64,000 nucleotides of DNA from Halonatronomonas betaini. GTDB lineage: Bacteria; Bacillota; Halanaerobiia; Halanaerobiales; Halarsenatibacteraceae. The position numbers were made by a program, and so were the translations under genes. The stretch covers positions 501,741 to 565,740 of the forward strand of contig NZ_JADPIE010000001.1 in NCBI RefSeq assembly GCF_015666175.1, written 5' to 3'. Every line of letters starts with the position of its first letter. Position 1 is the first letter of the stretch. The notes beneath the pieces are model-generated. The model worked only from the letters and a program-made list of their open reading frames with translations, searched no databases and was not told the origin of the DNA. Positions 52,904 to 61,306 of the stretch are shown one piece after another.

Positions 52904-54826
52904 ATGTTGATTTTTGAATTAAAATCTATAGAAAAATCATTTGGAATCGAGGAGGTAATAACAGATTTTAGTCTATCCCTTCAAAAAGAAGAGAGAATCG
53001 GCTTAATTGGAAGAAATGGAACTGGTAAGACCACTATCTTTAAAATATTAGCTGGCCTGGAAGAACCAGATTCAGGTGAAATAAATATTAATAATGATAT
53101 CGAAATTGGATTACTAAGTCAGCAACCAGATTTAAATCAAAATAATACAATTTTTAAAGAATGTCTAACTGTATTTGCTGAAGAAATTAGATTACAGAAA
53201 AGACTCAGCAATCTAGAAGAAAAAATCTCCTCTTCAGACTCAAAAACAGAAACAAACAATTTATTAAAAGAGTATAGTAAGATTCAGGAAAAATTTGAAC
53301 AATCAGCTGGTTATAGTTATGAGAGTAAAATAAAGCAGGTAGCGATTGGTCTTGGTTTCAAACATGAAGAATTAGATAAAACAATAGAAATGTTAAGTGG
53401 TGGTGAAAAGACAAGAGTTGGCCTCGTTAAATTATTACTAGAAGAACCAGATTTATTATTACTTGATGAGCCTACAAACCATCTTGATATTGAATCAGTT
53501 GAATGGCTTGAAGAATATTTAAATAATTATCCAGGCTCAGTTATTATAATTTCCCATGATAGATATTTTTTAGATAGAACTATAAGCAGGATTGTTGAAA
53601 TTGAATTTGGAGAGAATGAGGATTATCCAGGAAATTATTCATTTTATTTAGAGGAAAAGGAACGTAGATATGGAATCCGTCTTAAAAAGTATCAGGAACA
53701 GCAAAAAAAGATTAAGAAAATTAAAGAACAGATTGAGCAATATAGAGTTTTCGGTAATGCTGGAGCCGGGGACAATGAAAAATTTCATCGACAGGCAAAA
53801 AGTTTAGAAAATAAACTTGAAAAGATGGAACTAATTCCCAAGCCCCGTAAAAAAGATAATATATCACTAAATTTACAGCCATCAACTAGAAGTGGAGATG
53901 AAGTTTTAAAAATTGAAAACCTGGAGTTTAGTTTTCCAGGAGAAAAGCTTTTAGATGGAGTGGATTTAGAACTTTTTAGGGGAGAAAAAACTGCTTTAAT
54001 TGGGCCCAATGGGTCTGGTAAGACTACTCTTTTAAAGATGATTTTATCAGATTTAGAGCCTGATTCTGGAAGAGTAAAAATTGGACATGGAGTAGAAATA
54101 GGTTATTATGCCCAGCAGAAGCCAGTATTTAACCCTGATGATACAATGTTACATGCATTGCAAATGAAGACCGGTCTTAAAACCGGTGAAGCCAGAGATT
54201 TGTTAGCTAAATTTTTGTTTAAAGGTGAAGATGTATATAAAAAAGTTGGAGCATTAAGTGGTGGGGAAATTTCTAGATTGCGTCTTCTACAATTAATGCA
54301 CGGTAAAGCCAATTTTTTAATATTAGATGAACCAACCAACCATCTTGATCTTGATTCACGGGAGATACTTGAAGCATCATTAAAGGACTATCAGGGAACA
54401 GTTCTTGTAGTTTCCCATGATCGTTATTTTTTAAATAAAGTTGTTGATAAAATTTATGAAATTAAAAACAAAGAAATGATTAAGTTTCTTGGTGATTATG
54501 ATTATTATCTCAGAAAAAGAGATGACCTCTATAATAATCAAGATATTAATACTGAAGAGATTGAAAGTGAAAAGATTGGAAAAGATGAAAAATTTTATTA
54601 TGAACAAAAAGCAAGACAGAGGGCTAAAAGAAAAAGAGAGAGAAAGATTAACCAGCTCGAAAGTAAAATTGAAGAACTTGAAAATAAAAAAGAAGAAATT
54701 GAATCAGAAATGATTTCAGCCAGTTATAATAGTAATATTGAAAAATTAAATAATCTCGAGCAGAAAAAGAAAGAGTTAGATAATGAACTCAATCAGCTGT
54801 ATTCTCAGTGGGAAGAGGTTATTTAA
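52904..54826 (+). CDS. ABC-F family ATPase
   Basis: The 640-residue protein contains two ABC domains in one chain and no membrane segments: Walker A GRNGTGKTT and GPNGSGKTT, signatures LSGGEKTR and LSGGEISR, and two DEPTNHLD motifs. The linker is charged and the C-terminal 80 residues form a coiled coil. ABC-F proteins act on the ribosome E site and give translational control or antibiotic protection; the subtype is uncertain. The ATG at 52904 has TGAGGTGA upstream. Confidence 0.93.
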   Translation: MLIFELKSIEKSFGIEEVITDFSLSLQKEERIGLIGRNGTGKTTIFKILAGLEEPDSGEININNDIEIGLLSQQPDLNQNNTIFKECLTVFAEEIRLQKRLSNLEEKISSSDSKTETNNLLKEYSKIQEKFEQSAGYSYESKIKQVAIGLGFKHEELDKTIEMLSGGEKTRVGLVKLLLEEPDLLLLDEPTNHLDIESVEWLEEYLNNYPGSVIIISHDRYFLDRTISRIVEIEFGENEDYPGNYSFYLEEKERRYGIRLKKYQEQQKKIKKIKEQIEQYRVFGNAGAGDNEKFHRQAKSLENKLEKMELIPKPRKKDNISLNLQPSTRSGDEVLKIENLEFSFPGEKLLDGVDLELFRGEKTALIGPNGSGKTTLLKMILSDLEPDSGRVKIGHGVEIGYYAQQKPVFNPDDTMLHALQMKTGLKTGEARDLLAKFLFKGEDVYKKVGALSGGEISRLRLLQLMHGKANFLILDEPTNHLDLDSREILEASLKDYQGTVLVVSHDRYFLNKVVDKIYEIKNKEMIKFLGDYDYYLRKRDDLYNNQDINTEEIESEKIGKDEKFYYEQKARQRAKRKRERKINQLESKIEELENKKEEIESEMISASYNSNIEKLNNLEQKKKELDNELNQLYSQWEEVI

Positions 54827-54840
54827 GCTCCCGTATCATC

Positions 54841-54869
54841 TTGACATAAAGGAGGTTATCTGTTAATAT
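54841..54869 (+). promoter_or_regulatory. Promoter of tRNA-Arg
   Basis: TTGACA (54841-54846) and TAATAT (54864-54869) are separated by 17 bases, and the tRNA begins 22 bases later. Confidence 0.65.
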
Positions 54870-54891
54870 TATTAAGGAATTACATTAATAA

Positions 54892-54966
54892 GCCCCCGTA
54901 GCTCAGTGGATAGAGCACTGGCCTCCGGAGCCAGGAGCGTAGGTTCGATTCCTACTGGGGGTACCA
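54892..54966 (+). tRNA. tRNA-Arg (anticodon CCG)
   Basis: The cloverleaf reads acceptor GCCCCCG with TGGGGGT (G-U at both ends), D arm GCTC...GAGC, anticodon stem CTGGC/GCCAG with the loop CTCCGGA giving anticodon CCG, and T arm TAGGT-TCGATTC-CTAC. The CCA end is encoded. It reads CGG Arg codons. Such tRNA genes are common integration targets, and unusual genes follow downstream. Confidence 0.96.
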
Positions 54967-54994
54967 CTTTAAATAATATTTATTTTCCAGGCGC

Positions 54995-55021
54995 AATCCT
55001 AAATAGGGTTGGGTCTTTTTT
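54995..55021 (+). terminator. Probable terminator after tRNA-Arg
   Basis: AATCCT (54995-55000) pairs with AGGGTT (55005-55010) around AAAT, and GGGTC with a T-run to 55021 follows. The stem is short, so it is a modest terminator. Confidence 0.5.
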
Positions 55022-55035
55022 GATATTATATCCCT

Positions 55036-55068
55036 CCTACACCAACCCTACATCAACACTACATTCAT
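55036..55068. repeat. Three 11-bp direct repeats downstream of tRNA-Arg
   Basis: CCTACACCAAC (55036-55046), CCTACATCAAC (55047-55057) and ACTACATTCAT (55058-55068) follow each other without a gap. Such short direct repeats beside a tRNA resemble arm-type sites of tyrosine integrases, but no integrase is nearby. An operator is another possibility. Confidence 0.6.
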
Positions 55069-55182
55069 CCAATCAAAATCAATATTTTATAAATGAATCT
55101 GATATCAAATAAAGGATAAAACCATTCTGATCTTTAATAATATAATTAAGCTTTTAAATATATAATCAGGGAGTGATAGAAG

Positions 55183-55599
55183 TTGAAATCAATCAGAAAA
55201 TATCTATACTTCAACACCGATAACAGAATGGAACTGATCAATATTACCGGTCAGGTGAGATCAATCTTGAAAGAAAGCGGAATTAAGGATGGCTTATGTC
55301 TTGTCAATGCTATGCATATAACAGCAAGTGTCTTTATTAATGATGATGAAAGTGGTCTTCATCAGGACTATATCGAATGGCTGGAAGAACTTGCACCCCA
55401 TGAACCAGTCTCACAGTATGCCCATAACGGCTTTGAGGATAACGCAGACGCCCATTTAAAGCGCCAAATCATGGGCAGGGAGGTAGTTGTTGCTGTAACC
55501 GATGGCAAGCTTGATTTTGGCCCCTGGGAGCAGATTTTCTATGGTGAGTTTGATGGACAGCGAGAAAAAAGGGTCCTTGTAAAGATTATTGGTGAATAA
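55183..55599 (+). CDS. yjbQ: YjbQ/UPF0047 family protein
   Basis: The 138-residue protein has the family signature [19 protein letters not shown] and [11 protein letters not shown], with a conserved Glu/His set. Members show weak thiamine-phosphate synthase activity and are widespread; their real role is uncertain. The start is TTG at 55183 with GGGAGTGA upstream. Only two bases separate it from the dCTP deaminase gene. It appears somewhat richer in G+C than the preceding genes by eye. Confidence 0.85.
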   Translation: MKSIRKYLYFNTDNRMELINITGQVRSILKESGIKDGLCLVNAMHITASVFINDDESGLHQDYIEWLEELAPHEPVSQYAHNGFEDNADAHLKRQIMGREVVVAVTDGKLDFGPWEQIFYGEFDGQREKRVLVKIIGE

Positions 55600-55601
55600 T
55601 C

Positions 55602-56120
55602 ATGATACTTTCAGGTAGAGAGATTAAACGGAAAATAGATGATGAGATAATTATCGATCCCTTTTCAGAAGACCAGGTCAATCCAAATAGTTACAATTTA
55701 AAACTCCATAATCAACTGCTTGTCTATAAAGACGAGGTTTTAGATTTAAAAGAAGAAAACTCAACAGAAACAATAACCATTCCTCAGGATGGTTTAATTC
55801 TGGAGCCTGGAAAACTTTATTTAGGCAGAACAGTAGAATATACAAGTACAGATAAATATGTGCCGATGCTGGAAGGCAGGTCTTCCATTGGCCGCCTCGG
55901 TCTATTTGTTCATATTACAGCAGGCTTTGGTGATATCGGCTTTAGTGGTTTCTGGACTCTGGAGATCTTTTGCATTCAGCCAGTTAAAATCTATCCAGAT
56001 ATAGAGATCTGCCAGATTTATTATCATACGATCGAGGGCGATTATGATAAATACTCAAGTGGGAAATATCAGAACAATCAGGGAATCCAGAAAAGCCTGC
56101 TCTTTAAAGATTTTAAGTAA
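55602..56120 (+). CDS. dcd: dCTP deaminase/dUTPase-family protein
   Basis: The 172-residue protein has the trimeric dUTPase-fold motif LEGRSSIGRLGLFVH, then ITAGFGDIGFSGFWTLEI, which keeps the catalytic Glu, and a C-terminal loop with KYQNNQGIQKS. It converts dCTP to dUTP (or on to dUMP in bifunctional forms). It could be housekeeping pyrimidine metabolism, but dCTP deaminases are also known as anti-phage effectors. It forms a pair with yjbQ and is followed 73 bases later by a PIN-like nuclease gene. Confidence 0.88.
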   Translation: MILSGREIKRKIDDEIIIDPFSEDQVNPNSYNLKLHNQLLVYKDEVLDLKEENSTETITIPQDGLILEPGKLYLGRTVEYTSTDKYVPMLEGRSSIGRLGLFVHITAGFGDIGFSGFWTLEIFCIQPVKIYPDIEICQIYYHTIEGDYDKYSSGKYQNNQGIQKSLLFKDFK

Positions 56121-56193
56121 CTATTAATCATTATAGAATTTATTAAATTTTAGAACAGCTATCAAAATTTTAAGCTTTACTGAAAGGAGAATT

Positions 56194-57306
56194 ATGATGA
56201 AGGAAGAATTTTCTGAGTTTTATTATCCGACTGAATCAGAGCTTAATAAAATCTGGCAGGAAGGTATATTTATCTTTGATACCAATATATTATTGAGTTT
56301 ATACAATTTAAGCCAGGAAACCAGCCAGGAGATACTCAATATTTTTGAAAAATTAAAGGAGAGGATCTGGCTTCCCTATAATGTCCTCTATGAATATCAT
56401 CAGAATAGATTAAATGTAATTATGTCAGTTTATAAACAAACAGAAAATCTAAAAAGCGATCTAATCAAAGGTTTCACCAATTATATTCAATCGAAGCTAG
56501 TTGATAATAGAGATCAGTATAACCCAGTTCTAAATTGGGATGAGATAGAAGACATGATCCTAAAGATGAAATCAGAATTCAGTGATAACATTAAGGCCCA
56601 GGTAGAAAGGCTTCCAGATAGATTCAGAGATGATGATATACGCTCCAGCTATTCAGAAATATTTCAAGGTAGAATCGGAAAGAAACTTACAGAGAAAGAA
56701 TTAGAAGAAATTTACCAGGAGGGGGAGATCAGATATGAAAAGGGAATTTCCCCTGGTTATAAGGATAAAAATAAAAACAGCAAATTAGATTATAATTTTG
56801 ATGATAATAGAAAATATGGCGATCTCATTATCTGGAAACAGATTCTTAAAAAAGCAGAAACAACTGAGAAGCCAATTATATTTATAACAGATGAAACAAA
56901 TGGAGATTGGTGGCAGCAGGCAGGTGGCCTTAATTTTGGACCAACCTATTTTATGAAAAAGGAGATGGAAGAAAGAAAAACTCTCTTCCATATGTATAGC
57001 TCCCTTGATTTCTTTAGAGGTTTAGAAAATCATCTGGATATAAAATTAGCAGAGGGGCAGCTCGATGAGATTAAGCAAAATGCAGTCTCCGAGCTTGATT
57101 TAGATGAATTAAAAGGAGAACTGGATATTAAAGCAGAAAAGTTTACTGAAGATGAACTGGAACTATTTAAATCAAAAATAACTGACCGGCTCAATAAACT
57201 GCAAAGAAAAAAGAATTACAGACTCAACTCCATCTCCTCAATGCAGGCTGAAATAGATGAGTTAGAAAGCACATTAGATATTATAACCAGCCTTTCAAGT
57301 AATTAA
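56194..57306 (+). CDS. PIN-like domain protein (DUF4935/PIN_8-type)
   Basis: The 370-residue protein starts with a PIN-like nuclease fold: FIFDTNILLSLYNL supplies the first Asp, NVLYEYHQNR the Glu, and KYGDLIIWKQIL with FITDETNGDWW supply the further acidic residues. The last 70 residues are charged and form a predicted coiled coil. The fold is that of Mg-dependent RNases found in toxins and defence loci. The exact substrate is unknown. No antitoxin gene is adjacent. AAAGGAG precedes the ATG, and it ends 9 bases before the convergent SulP gene. Confidence 0.78.
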   Translation: MMKEEFSEFYYPTESELNKIWQEGIFIFDTNILLSLYNLSQETSQEILNIFEKLKERIWLPYNVLYEYHQNRLNVIMSVYKQTENLKSDLIKGFTNYIQSKLVDNRDQYNPVLNWDEIEDMILKMKSEFSDNIKAQVERLPDRFRDDDIRSSYSEIFQGRIGKKLTEKELEEIYQEGEIRYEKGISPGYKDKNKNSKLDYNFDDNRKYGDLIIWKQILKKAETTEKPIIFITDETNGDWWQQAGGLNFGPTYFMKKEMEERKTLFHMYSSLDFFRGLENHLDIKLAEGQLDEIKQNAVSELDLDELKGELDIKAEKFTEDELELFKSKITDRLNKLQRKKNYRLNSISSMQAEIDELESTLDIITSLSSN

Positions 57307-57315
57307 ATAGAGAAT

Positions 57316-59007
57316 TTAACTATTAGATTTTGATAAAGAAATTCTTGTAGCCTGCTTAATAGCCATTTTAGTTGAGGCAAACAATTTATCTTTAGATAAA
57401 TAAATATTCTCTTTACCTATTAGACTGTCCAGACCATAATCTTTTAAGGTATTTGCAATATTTTCATTTAAGCCTGCAAATATTACCTTTCCGTTATTTC
57501 TTTGAACTTTATTTATAAAATACTCTAACTCTTTGATAAAAGATAGGTCAATATTTTCTACATCCTGCATTCTAATAATAAATTTTTGTTTTAAACTTTC
57601 ATGGTTATTGAATTCTTTTTTTAAGCGATTAATAGAATTAAAAGTAATATTACCTGAAAGATTAATTAATATATATTCTTTATTTAAAGTTGAACAGGTA
57701 TTATTGCTTATAAATTCATCACTTTGACTTTGATAAGTTAAATATGAATAATTTAAACCGCTTGAATTCTTTAAAACTAAAATTAATGAAATTCCAATTC
57801 CAAAATAAATTGCATAGTCGATTCTTGGCGCAAAAATTGTTGTAATAAAAGTAATTGTAAAGATAATGCCATCAAATTTATTCTGAAAGCTATTTTTTAT
57901 TTCATCAAAATCAATCATTCCAGCTGCAACTACTATTACAATACTTCCTAGAGCCGGTATTGGGATATAGGTTCCAAGGGATCGGAAAAATATCAAGACT
58001 GGTAATATACTTATAGCCGAAATAAGTTGAGATAATTTACTCCTGGCCCCGGCCTGGAGATTGGCAAAACTTTTTGTCATTGAGCCAGAGGTCATAAAAC
58101 CTCCATAAAAAGAGCAGGCTATATTAACAAAACCCTGATTTAAAAATGCTTGATTAAAATCTATATCCTGGCCTGTTTTTAACTTTAATGCCTTAATCGT
58201 ACTTAAGGTATACATCAAACCTAACAGCGCCGTAGATAAAGCTGCTGACCAGTAATTAAGCATAAAACTGCTTTCAAATTCAAATAGGTTAAAAGTTGGT
58301 ACTCCAGGTGGAAATGCTCCAGCCACCTCTAAATTACTCTCCCAGCCTAGAAAATAAACAAGAATAACTGAAATAGTCATAGGTATGAGATAAGCTATAT
58401 CGGCTTTATATCTTTTGATAAAAATTATAAGAATTAAACTGAGGCTGGAAATTATAATGGCATGGATATTAATCTCATTTATATTAATTATAAAATAATA
58501 GAATTCCATAAATATATTTGAACCAGATGGGTGCTTAAAACCGAAAAAATAACCTAATTGTCCGCTTATAATCAGGAGGCCGACTCCTGTTAACAGTCCA
58601 TTAATTACTGATCTAGAAATATATTTAACCAACTCACCTAATTTTAAAAGACCTGTTAGCATCTGCATGATGCCAACCATAAAAGTAAATAATAATACTG
58701 CCTGGAGATAATTTTCCTCTGGTATACCTGAGAGGACACTGGCAATAGCCAGGGAAGTTATATTAGCAGGCCCAACAATCAAATATTTCGAGGATGTAAG
58801 AATTGATGCAGTAATCATCCCAATAATGGCAGAATATAAACCATAGACAGGTGGGAGACCGGCAATTAAAGAATATGCCATTGTCTGGGGTAAGACCAAT
58901 GCAGTTACCGATAAACCTGATATAAAATCTGCCTTTAAATCGGCTTTCGATTCTGGAAGACCCCTCAATAAATTAGACTTTATTTTTTCTTTAAAATAAA
59001 AATTCAT
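57316..59007 (-). CDS. SulP-family inorganic anion transporter with STAS domain
   Basis: The 563-residue protein has about eleven to twelve helices, the SulP signature PVYGLYSAIIGM at the start and GGFMTSGSMTKSFANLQAG, then a C-terminal STAS domain (residues about 430-545). It probably imports sulfate or bicarbonate; selectivity is unreadable. For the AOR-containing metabolism tungstate or molybdate uptake is a speculative alternative. It is transcribed toward the PIN-like gene. Confidence 0.9.
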   Translation of the reverse strand: MNFYFKEKIKSNLLRGLPESKADLKADFISGLSVTALVLPQTMAYSLIAGLPPVYGLYSAIIGMITASILTSSKYLIVGPANITSLAIASVLSGIPEENYLQAVLLFTFMVGIMQMLTGLLKLGELVKYISRSVINGLLTGVGLLIISGQLGYFFGFKHPSGSNIFMEFYYFIININEINIHAIIISSLSLILIIFIKRYKADIAYLIPMTISVILVYFLGWESNLEVAGAFPPGVPTFNLFEFESSFMLNYWSAALSTALLGLMYTLSTIKALKLKTGQDIDFNQAFLNQGFVNIACSFYGGFMTSGSMTKSFANLQAGARSKLSQLISAISILPVLIFFRSLGTYIPIPALGSIVIVVAAGMIDFDEIKNSFQNKFDGIIFTITFITTIFAPRIDYAIYFGIGISLILVLKNSSGLNYSYLTYQSQSDEFISNNTCSTLNKEYILINLSGNITFNSINRLKKEFNNHESLKQKFIIRMQDVENIDLSFIKELEYFINKVQRNNGKVIFAGLNENIANTLKDYGLDSLIGKENIYLSKDKLFASTKMAIKQATRISLSKSNS

Positions 59008-59149
59008 AAAAATTACTCACCTGATTCTGAAATTATATTTATTCCTTCATCCCTAACATTATAACATATTAATATTAAAAAACAATTATAATGCTCTCTT
59101 TTAAAATACTTATGAAATGCTATAATATAAATAGAAGGGGGCATAATCA

Positions 59150-59923
59150 ATGAACAAAAAACTATTAATAATTGTATTAACAGTAATATTGATTTTAGTC
59201 TCTGGATTATTTAACCAAGATATTTTGGCTGATGAACTGACAGGAGAAGAAATTATGGAATTAGTTGATGATAATCAATTTTTAGCCTCAGCTAGAGTCG
59301 TTTCAGAAATGACGATTATAGATGGTGATCGAGAAAGTGTAAAAGAGATGAAATCATATATAAGAAGTGATGGAGAAATAACTGATGCATTAACTGAATT
59401 TCATAATCCTAGAGACCGTGGAACCAGGTATCTCATGCAGGATGATGAGCTCTGGATGTATTTCCCTGATGCTGAAGACTTAGTCAGGATCTCAGGCCAT
59501 ATGCTCGAAGAGGGAATGATGGGGAGTGATTTTTCCTATCAGGATTTACTGGAATCAGAACAGTTAACTAAATTATATGAGTTTGAAAAAGTTGATAGAG
59601 AAACGATAAATGAAAGAGAGGCATATTTAATATCTGCAACTGCTAAAGAAGATGAAGAGCCAGCTTATTATCAGCGGAAACTCTGGGTTGATGTTGAAAG
59701 ATTTGTAATCCTTCATGAAGAGATGTATTCCAGAGATGAACGCCTGCTTAAAGAGATGATTATAAAAGAAGTTACTGAAATTGATGATGATCGCTGGCTT
59801 CCAACTAAAATGGTAATGGAAGATAAACTGCTTGAAGATACTGAGACTATCTATGAGATAGATGAGATAGAACTAGATTATGATATCCCGGATGGAAAAC
59901 TAACCCTGGATGAGCTGCAGTAA
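59150..59923 (+). CDS. Outer-membrane lipoprotein-sorting-like protein
   Basis: The 257-residue protein has a signal peptide (hydrophobic core residues 5-20) and a LolA/LppX-like beta-sheet fold, with MQDDELWMYFPDAEDLVRIS as the typical segment. Members are annotated as outer membrane lipoprotein-sorting proteins and occur in diderm Firmicutes. The protein is strongly acidic. TATAAT-like sequence and GAAGGGGG lie upstream. It stands alone between the SulP gene and a PAP2 gene. Confidence 0.8.
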   Translation: MNKKLLIIVLTVILILVSGLFNQDILADELTGEEIMELVDDNQFLASARVVSEMTIIDGDRESVKEMKSYIRSDGEITDALTEFHNPRDRGTRYLMQDDELWMYFPDAEDLVRISGHMLEEGMMGSDFSYQDLLESEQLTKLYEFEKVDRETINEREAYLISATAKEDEEPAYYQRKLWVDVERFVILHEEMYSRDERLLKEMIIKEVTEIDDDRWLPTKMVMEDKLLEDTETIYEIDEIELDYDIPDGKLTLDELQ

Positions 59924-59960
59924 TATTTACAGACTAATATTGTCTAACTATTGAATAATA

Positions 59961-59993
59961 TTAGACCTCTGATGAATTTCATCAGAGGTCTAA
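59961..59993. terminator. Long perfect hairpin after the lipoprotein-sorting-like gene
   Basis: TTAGACCTCTGATGAA and TTCATCAGAGGTCTAA form a perfect 16-bp inverted repeat around a single T. No T-run follows on the plus strand; an A-run does. It may terminate by hairpin alone or serve as a processing or protein-binding site. Confidence 0.55.
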
Positions 59994-60087
59994 AAAAATA
60001 CATACAATAATTTCAAAATATAATCTTGATAAAATAATTAATATAGTTTACAATTAATTTTTAGTCCAAAAAAGGAGTTAATACAAT

Positions 60088-60612
60088 ATGTTATTTGAGT
60101 TAGACAGAATTTTATTTCAATGGTTATTTAATATATCATTAGAATACCAATTAATTGGAGAGTTGATGGTTATAATTACAGATTGGTCTTCAATAATCTT
60201 TGCTTTAATTTACATAACTGGTATCGGGGTACTTATATATAATAAAAGCAAAAAAATTGTTCCATTTTTATTAGCGCCTATTACATCATTAATAACAGTG
60301 CAAATAATTAGAATACTATATTATAGACCAAGGCCATTTATTACTTTGAATATAGAAAACTTGATTTACCATTCAGCCAGTGGCTCAATGCCCAGTAGAC
60401 ATGCCATCAGTGCTTTTGTAATAGCTATATCTATATTATTTTACGTAAATAAAGATTTAGGCAAATACACACTTTTTTTAGCAGCAATCACCGGTTTATC
60501 AAGGATTATGGTTGGAGTTCATTATCCGCTAGATATAATTATAGGAGCTTTATTGGCCTTATTAATTAGCCTTATATTTAAAAAGATATCTATATATCTA
60601 AATTTAGCTTAA
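60088..60612 (+). CDS. PAP2-family phosphatase
   Basis: The 174-residue membrane protein has the three PAP2 signature motifs: KxxxxxxRP in the YYRPRPF region, GSMPSRHAIS, and SRIMVGVHYPLDIIIG. It probably dephosphorylates undecaprenyl diphosphate or another lipid phosphate. Six hydrophobic helices are visible. Its 3' end overlaps the convergent GNAT gene by 4 bases. Confidence 0.9.
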   Translation: MLFELDRILFQWLFNISLEYQLIGELMVIITDWSSIIFALIYITGIGVLIYNKSKKIVPFLLAPITSLITVQIIRILYYRPRPFITLNIENLIYHSASGSMPSRHAISAFVIAISILFYVNKDLGKYTLFLAAITGLSRIMVGVHYPLDIIIGALLALLISLIFKKISIYLNLA

Positions 60613-61070
60613 TTTAAATGATAAACCATAATATCAACTTTTTTATTTCTATAGGTAGTATTCTCGATTATCTCCCAGCCCAGTTTTAAATATAATCCAG
60701 TTGCATGTCTGGTAAAGAGGTAATATTTGTCCAGACCAATATCTTTAACTTCCTGGTTTACTCGAGATACTAACTGTGTTGCTATTCCCTGCTCCCTTTC
60801 TTCAGGCAATACATAAACATCTGCCAGCCAGGGCCTTAATTCTGGCCTGGTTTTCATATCATCTTCGATTAATGATGCAGTTCCAACAGGTTTATCATCA
60901 ATTAGAGCAACAAAACAGGTTGGAACTTCTTTTTTATTTAAGCGGCTTTTTAAATCCTGGTACCATTGAAAAGGACTGGAATCTTCATAATAGACTCCCC
61001 ATTGATTATATAACCAGATACTAATTTCAGGTAAATGTTCCTTTGCATCAACTAAATATTTTATCTCCAA
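60609..61070 (-). CDS. GNAT-family N-acetyltransferase
   Basis: The 153-residue protein has the acetyl-CoA motif EEREQGIATQLVSRV with ADVYVLP before it and LYLKLGWEIIENT after it. The acceptor is unknown. TTG at 61070 is preferred, with GGAGGTGGTGA upstream; an earlier TTG overlaps that site. A 13-bp inverted repeat lies 48 bases upstream of the start. Confidence 0.85.
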   Translation of the reverse strand: MEIKYLVDAKEHLPEISIWLYNQWGVYYEDSSPFQWYQDLKSRLNKKEVPTCFVALIDDKPVGTASLIEDDMKTRPELRPWLADVYVLPEEREQGIATQLVSRVNQEVKDIGLDKYYLFTRHATGLYLKLGWEIIENTTYRNKKVDIMVYHLN

Positions 61071-61117
61071 AGATATCACCACCTCCAATAGTCTTATCGA
61101 TATACTTCTTGATGTAT

Positions 61118-61172
61118 GACCTATTTACCTGCATTATTTAATAAATTTTAACTTTAAAACAGGTAAAAGGTC
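61118..61172. repeat. Inverted repeat in the GNAT-GGDEF intergenic region
   Basis: GACCTATTTACCTG (61118-61131) and CAGGTAAAAGGTC (61160-61172) are inverted arms with one extra base, around a 28-base A/T-rich centre. They could form a long hairpin or a paired operator for the two divergent genes. Confidence 0.5.
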
Positions 61173-61190
61173 TATAAATTTATTATAATC

Positions 61191-61219
61191 TTCATTTTGT
61201 AGATGGGTTTTGGTATAAT
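61191..61219 (+). promoter_or_regulatory. Possible promoter of the degenerate GGDEF gene
   Basis: TTCATT (61191-61196) and TATAAT (61214-61219) are 17 bases apart, and TGG before the -10 approaches an extended -10 element. The gene begins some 88 bases later. Confidence 0.4.
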
Positions 61220-61306
61220 GATAGTATAATATATAAGTTCCCTTCCAGAAAAATTATTATATATAATTCGGTCTTATAATAAACTTTGAAAAAGGAGGGG
61301 AATATT

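Noticed and set aside
55036-55068. Possible CRISPR array
   Set aside because: Repeats are 11 bp, adjacent without spacers, and no cas gene is present.
54906-55112. Open frame starting within tRNA-Arg
   Set aside because: It covers most of the tRNA gene and then the terminator and repeats; no ribosome site.
59961-59993. Standard Rho-independent terminator
   Set aside because: The hairpin is perfect but no T-run follows on either strand in the needed place, so it is kept only as a terminator-like hairpin.
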